Origin: Candidatus Adiutrix sp. | GTDB taxonomy: Bacteria > Desulfobacterota > Desulfarculia > Adiutricales > Adiutricaceae | Length of the DNA stretch: 6,656 nucleotides | Assembly: GCA_031273445.1 (NCBI GenBank) | Contig: JAISRV010000041.1 | Span: 1 to 6,656, forward strand | Direction: 5' to 3' | In this document: positions 5,863 to 6,656 of the stretch, in pieces | Numbering within the stretch: position 1 is the stretch's first letter | Layout: the number at the start of each line of letters is the position of its first letter | Notes under the pieces: generated by a model | Seen by the model: the letters and a program-made list of their open reading frames with translations, nothing else | What the model was told of the DNA's origin: nothing | Database searches by the model: none | Made by a program: the position numbers and the translations under genes

Positions 5863-6656
5863 ATGACGTTTTGGAACCCGGTCGCCAGCCTGCTAATTTG
5901 CCTTATAGTTTATTCGGCGGGAGAAATTCTTTCCAAAAAAACCCGCGGGGCGGCGCCGTCGCTGCTGTTCGCCTGCTTCATCTTTTTATTGGGCTTCTGG
6001 GGAGGCCTTTTCCCGCCTGATCTGACCACGCGGCCAGGACTGACAGACCTTATGGCCAAATTCGGCATAGCCTTGATCATCACCAACCTTGGCACAATGA
6101 TCAGCCTGGAAGACCTCTGCCAGGAATGGAAGACGCTGGTCATCGCCCTGGTCGCCGTCGTCGGCATTCTCCTGATGTGTTTCACCGCTGGATATTTTAT
6201 GTTCGGCCGGGAATACGCCCTGATCGCCGCCGCGCCGATCGCCGGTTCCACCGTGGCCGGCATCCTGTCCATCAACACGGCCGAGGCGGCCGGCCGGGCC
6301 GATCTGGCCGCTTTCGTGGTGCTGATTCTGGCCGTTCAGAAATTTTTCGGCATTCCCATTTCCACTTTCTGTATTCGCCGCGAACTTAAGAAAAAAATGG
6401 AACGCGGCGATTTCAGCCGCGACGAGGCGGCCAGGGCCGCATTTAAGCTGCCCAGTTGGCGTTTTATTCCTGAAACGCCGAAATCTTGGCGCTCCAACAA
6501 CGTGTATCTCACCAAGCTGGCCTTGGTCGCGGCCCTAGCCAACCTGGCCGGCCTGGCCACTCTTCTGCCCGGCGACGGCCCGCCCAACTATATTCTGAAC
6601 CCCAACATATCCTGCCTGTTGTTCGGCCTGGTCTTCGCCCGCATAGGCTTTCTGGA
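5863..6656 (+). CDS. polytopic membrane protein, probable transporter of unknown substrate (3' end beyond window)
   Basis: 264 residues are visible and the frame runs off the right edge. Hydrophobic segments are at about 7-24, 32-50, 67-84, 91-112, 118-135, 147-168, 215-236 and 247-264, so at least eight membrane spans. A charged loop of about 45 residues lies between the sixth and seventh (RRELKKKMERGDFSRDEAAR, then a PSWRFIPETP segment), probably cytoplasmic. A Gly/Ser/Thr-rich stretch APIAGSTVAGILSINTAEAAG at 124-144, mid-membrane and followed by another span, resembles the glycine-rich reentrant segments of ESS-type sodium/glutamate symporters and related carriers. The overall pattern recalls uncharacterised membrane proteins of Clostridia and other anaerobes. 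No signal peptide other than the first span. Transcribed alone rightward from its own strong promoter with a long leader. A transport role is inferred; the substrate is unknown, and a non-transport membrane protein cannot be excluded. Confidence 0.8.
   Translation, partial: MTFWNPVASLLICLIVYSAGEILSKKTRGAAPSLLFACFIFLLGFWGGLFPPDLTTRPGLTDLMAKFGIALIITNLGTMISLEDLCQEWKTLVIALVAVVGILLMCFTAGYFMFGREYALIAAAPIAGSTVAGILSINTAEAAGRADLAAFVVLILAVQKFFGIPISTFCIRRELKKKMERGDFSRDEAARAAFKLPSWRFIPETPKSWRSNNVYLTKLALVAALANLAGLATLLPGDGPPNYILNPNISCLLFGLVFARIGFL

Noticed and set aside
5657..5866. 69-codon plus-strand frame through the leader
   Set aside because: Begins with TTG inside the predicted -10 region, has no ribosome binding site, and overlaps the well-supported start at 5863.
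1..6656. CRISPR array, insertion sequence, tRNA, rRNA or defence system
   Set aside because: No regularly spaced direct repeats, transposase motifs with terminal inverted repeats, tRNA-like cloverleaf or defence-gene signatures were seen on either strand.

Overview
The window carries five recognisable elements on GC-rich bacterial DNA. Four complete or partial genes are clear. Three lie on the minus strand in the transcription order valS, proB, then an FHA-domain Ser/Thr protein kinase that runs off the left edge. The fourth, on the plus strand, is the beginning of a polytopic membrane protein, probably a transporter of uncharacterised specificity, that runs off the right edge. The two directions diverge from an AT-richer intergenic region of about 570 bases (5290-5862).

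The organism is a bacterium. The zinc-binding ValRS of about 885 residues, the PUA-containing glutamate 5-kinase and the FHA plus Hanks-type kinase with an 'MPRxQ' activation segment would all fit a Desulfobacterota (Desulfovibrio-like) genome. A short intergenic reading frame also resembles small hypothetical proteins that I associate from memory with Desulfovibrio. This placement is tentative; nothing in the window fixes the phylum.

Layout. 1-1302 (minus): FHA, then a four-cysteine zinc knuckle, then a Ser/Thr kinase, with the 3' end missing. 1303-1439: spacer with an 8-bp inverted repeat and only a weak promoter match. 1440-2573 (minus): proB, first step of proline synthesis. 2574-2631: 58-base spacer with a 12-bp perfect palindrome. 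2632-5289 (minus): valS, start chosen at an internal ATG with a strong ribosome binding site. 5290-5862: divergent regulatory region. It holds a probable valS promoter, a degenerate short reading frame split by one base in an A run (5329-5557, minus), a strong sigma-70 type promoter reading right (5638-5666), and a GC-rich leader of about 190 bases with two mutually exclusive helices. 5863-6656 (plus): membrane protein, 3' end missing.

valS, proB and the kinase are close enough to be co-transcribed, although the 137-base gap before the kinase leaves room for its own promoter. valS and proB are housekeeping genes. The kinase and the membrane protein are the less ordinary genes. No CRISPR array, insertion sequence, tRNA, rRNA or defence system is visible. 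The items most worth a second look are the intergenic relic or repeat, the structured leader of the membrane protein gene and the domain architecture of the kinase.
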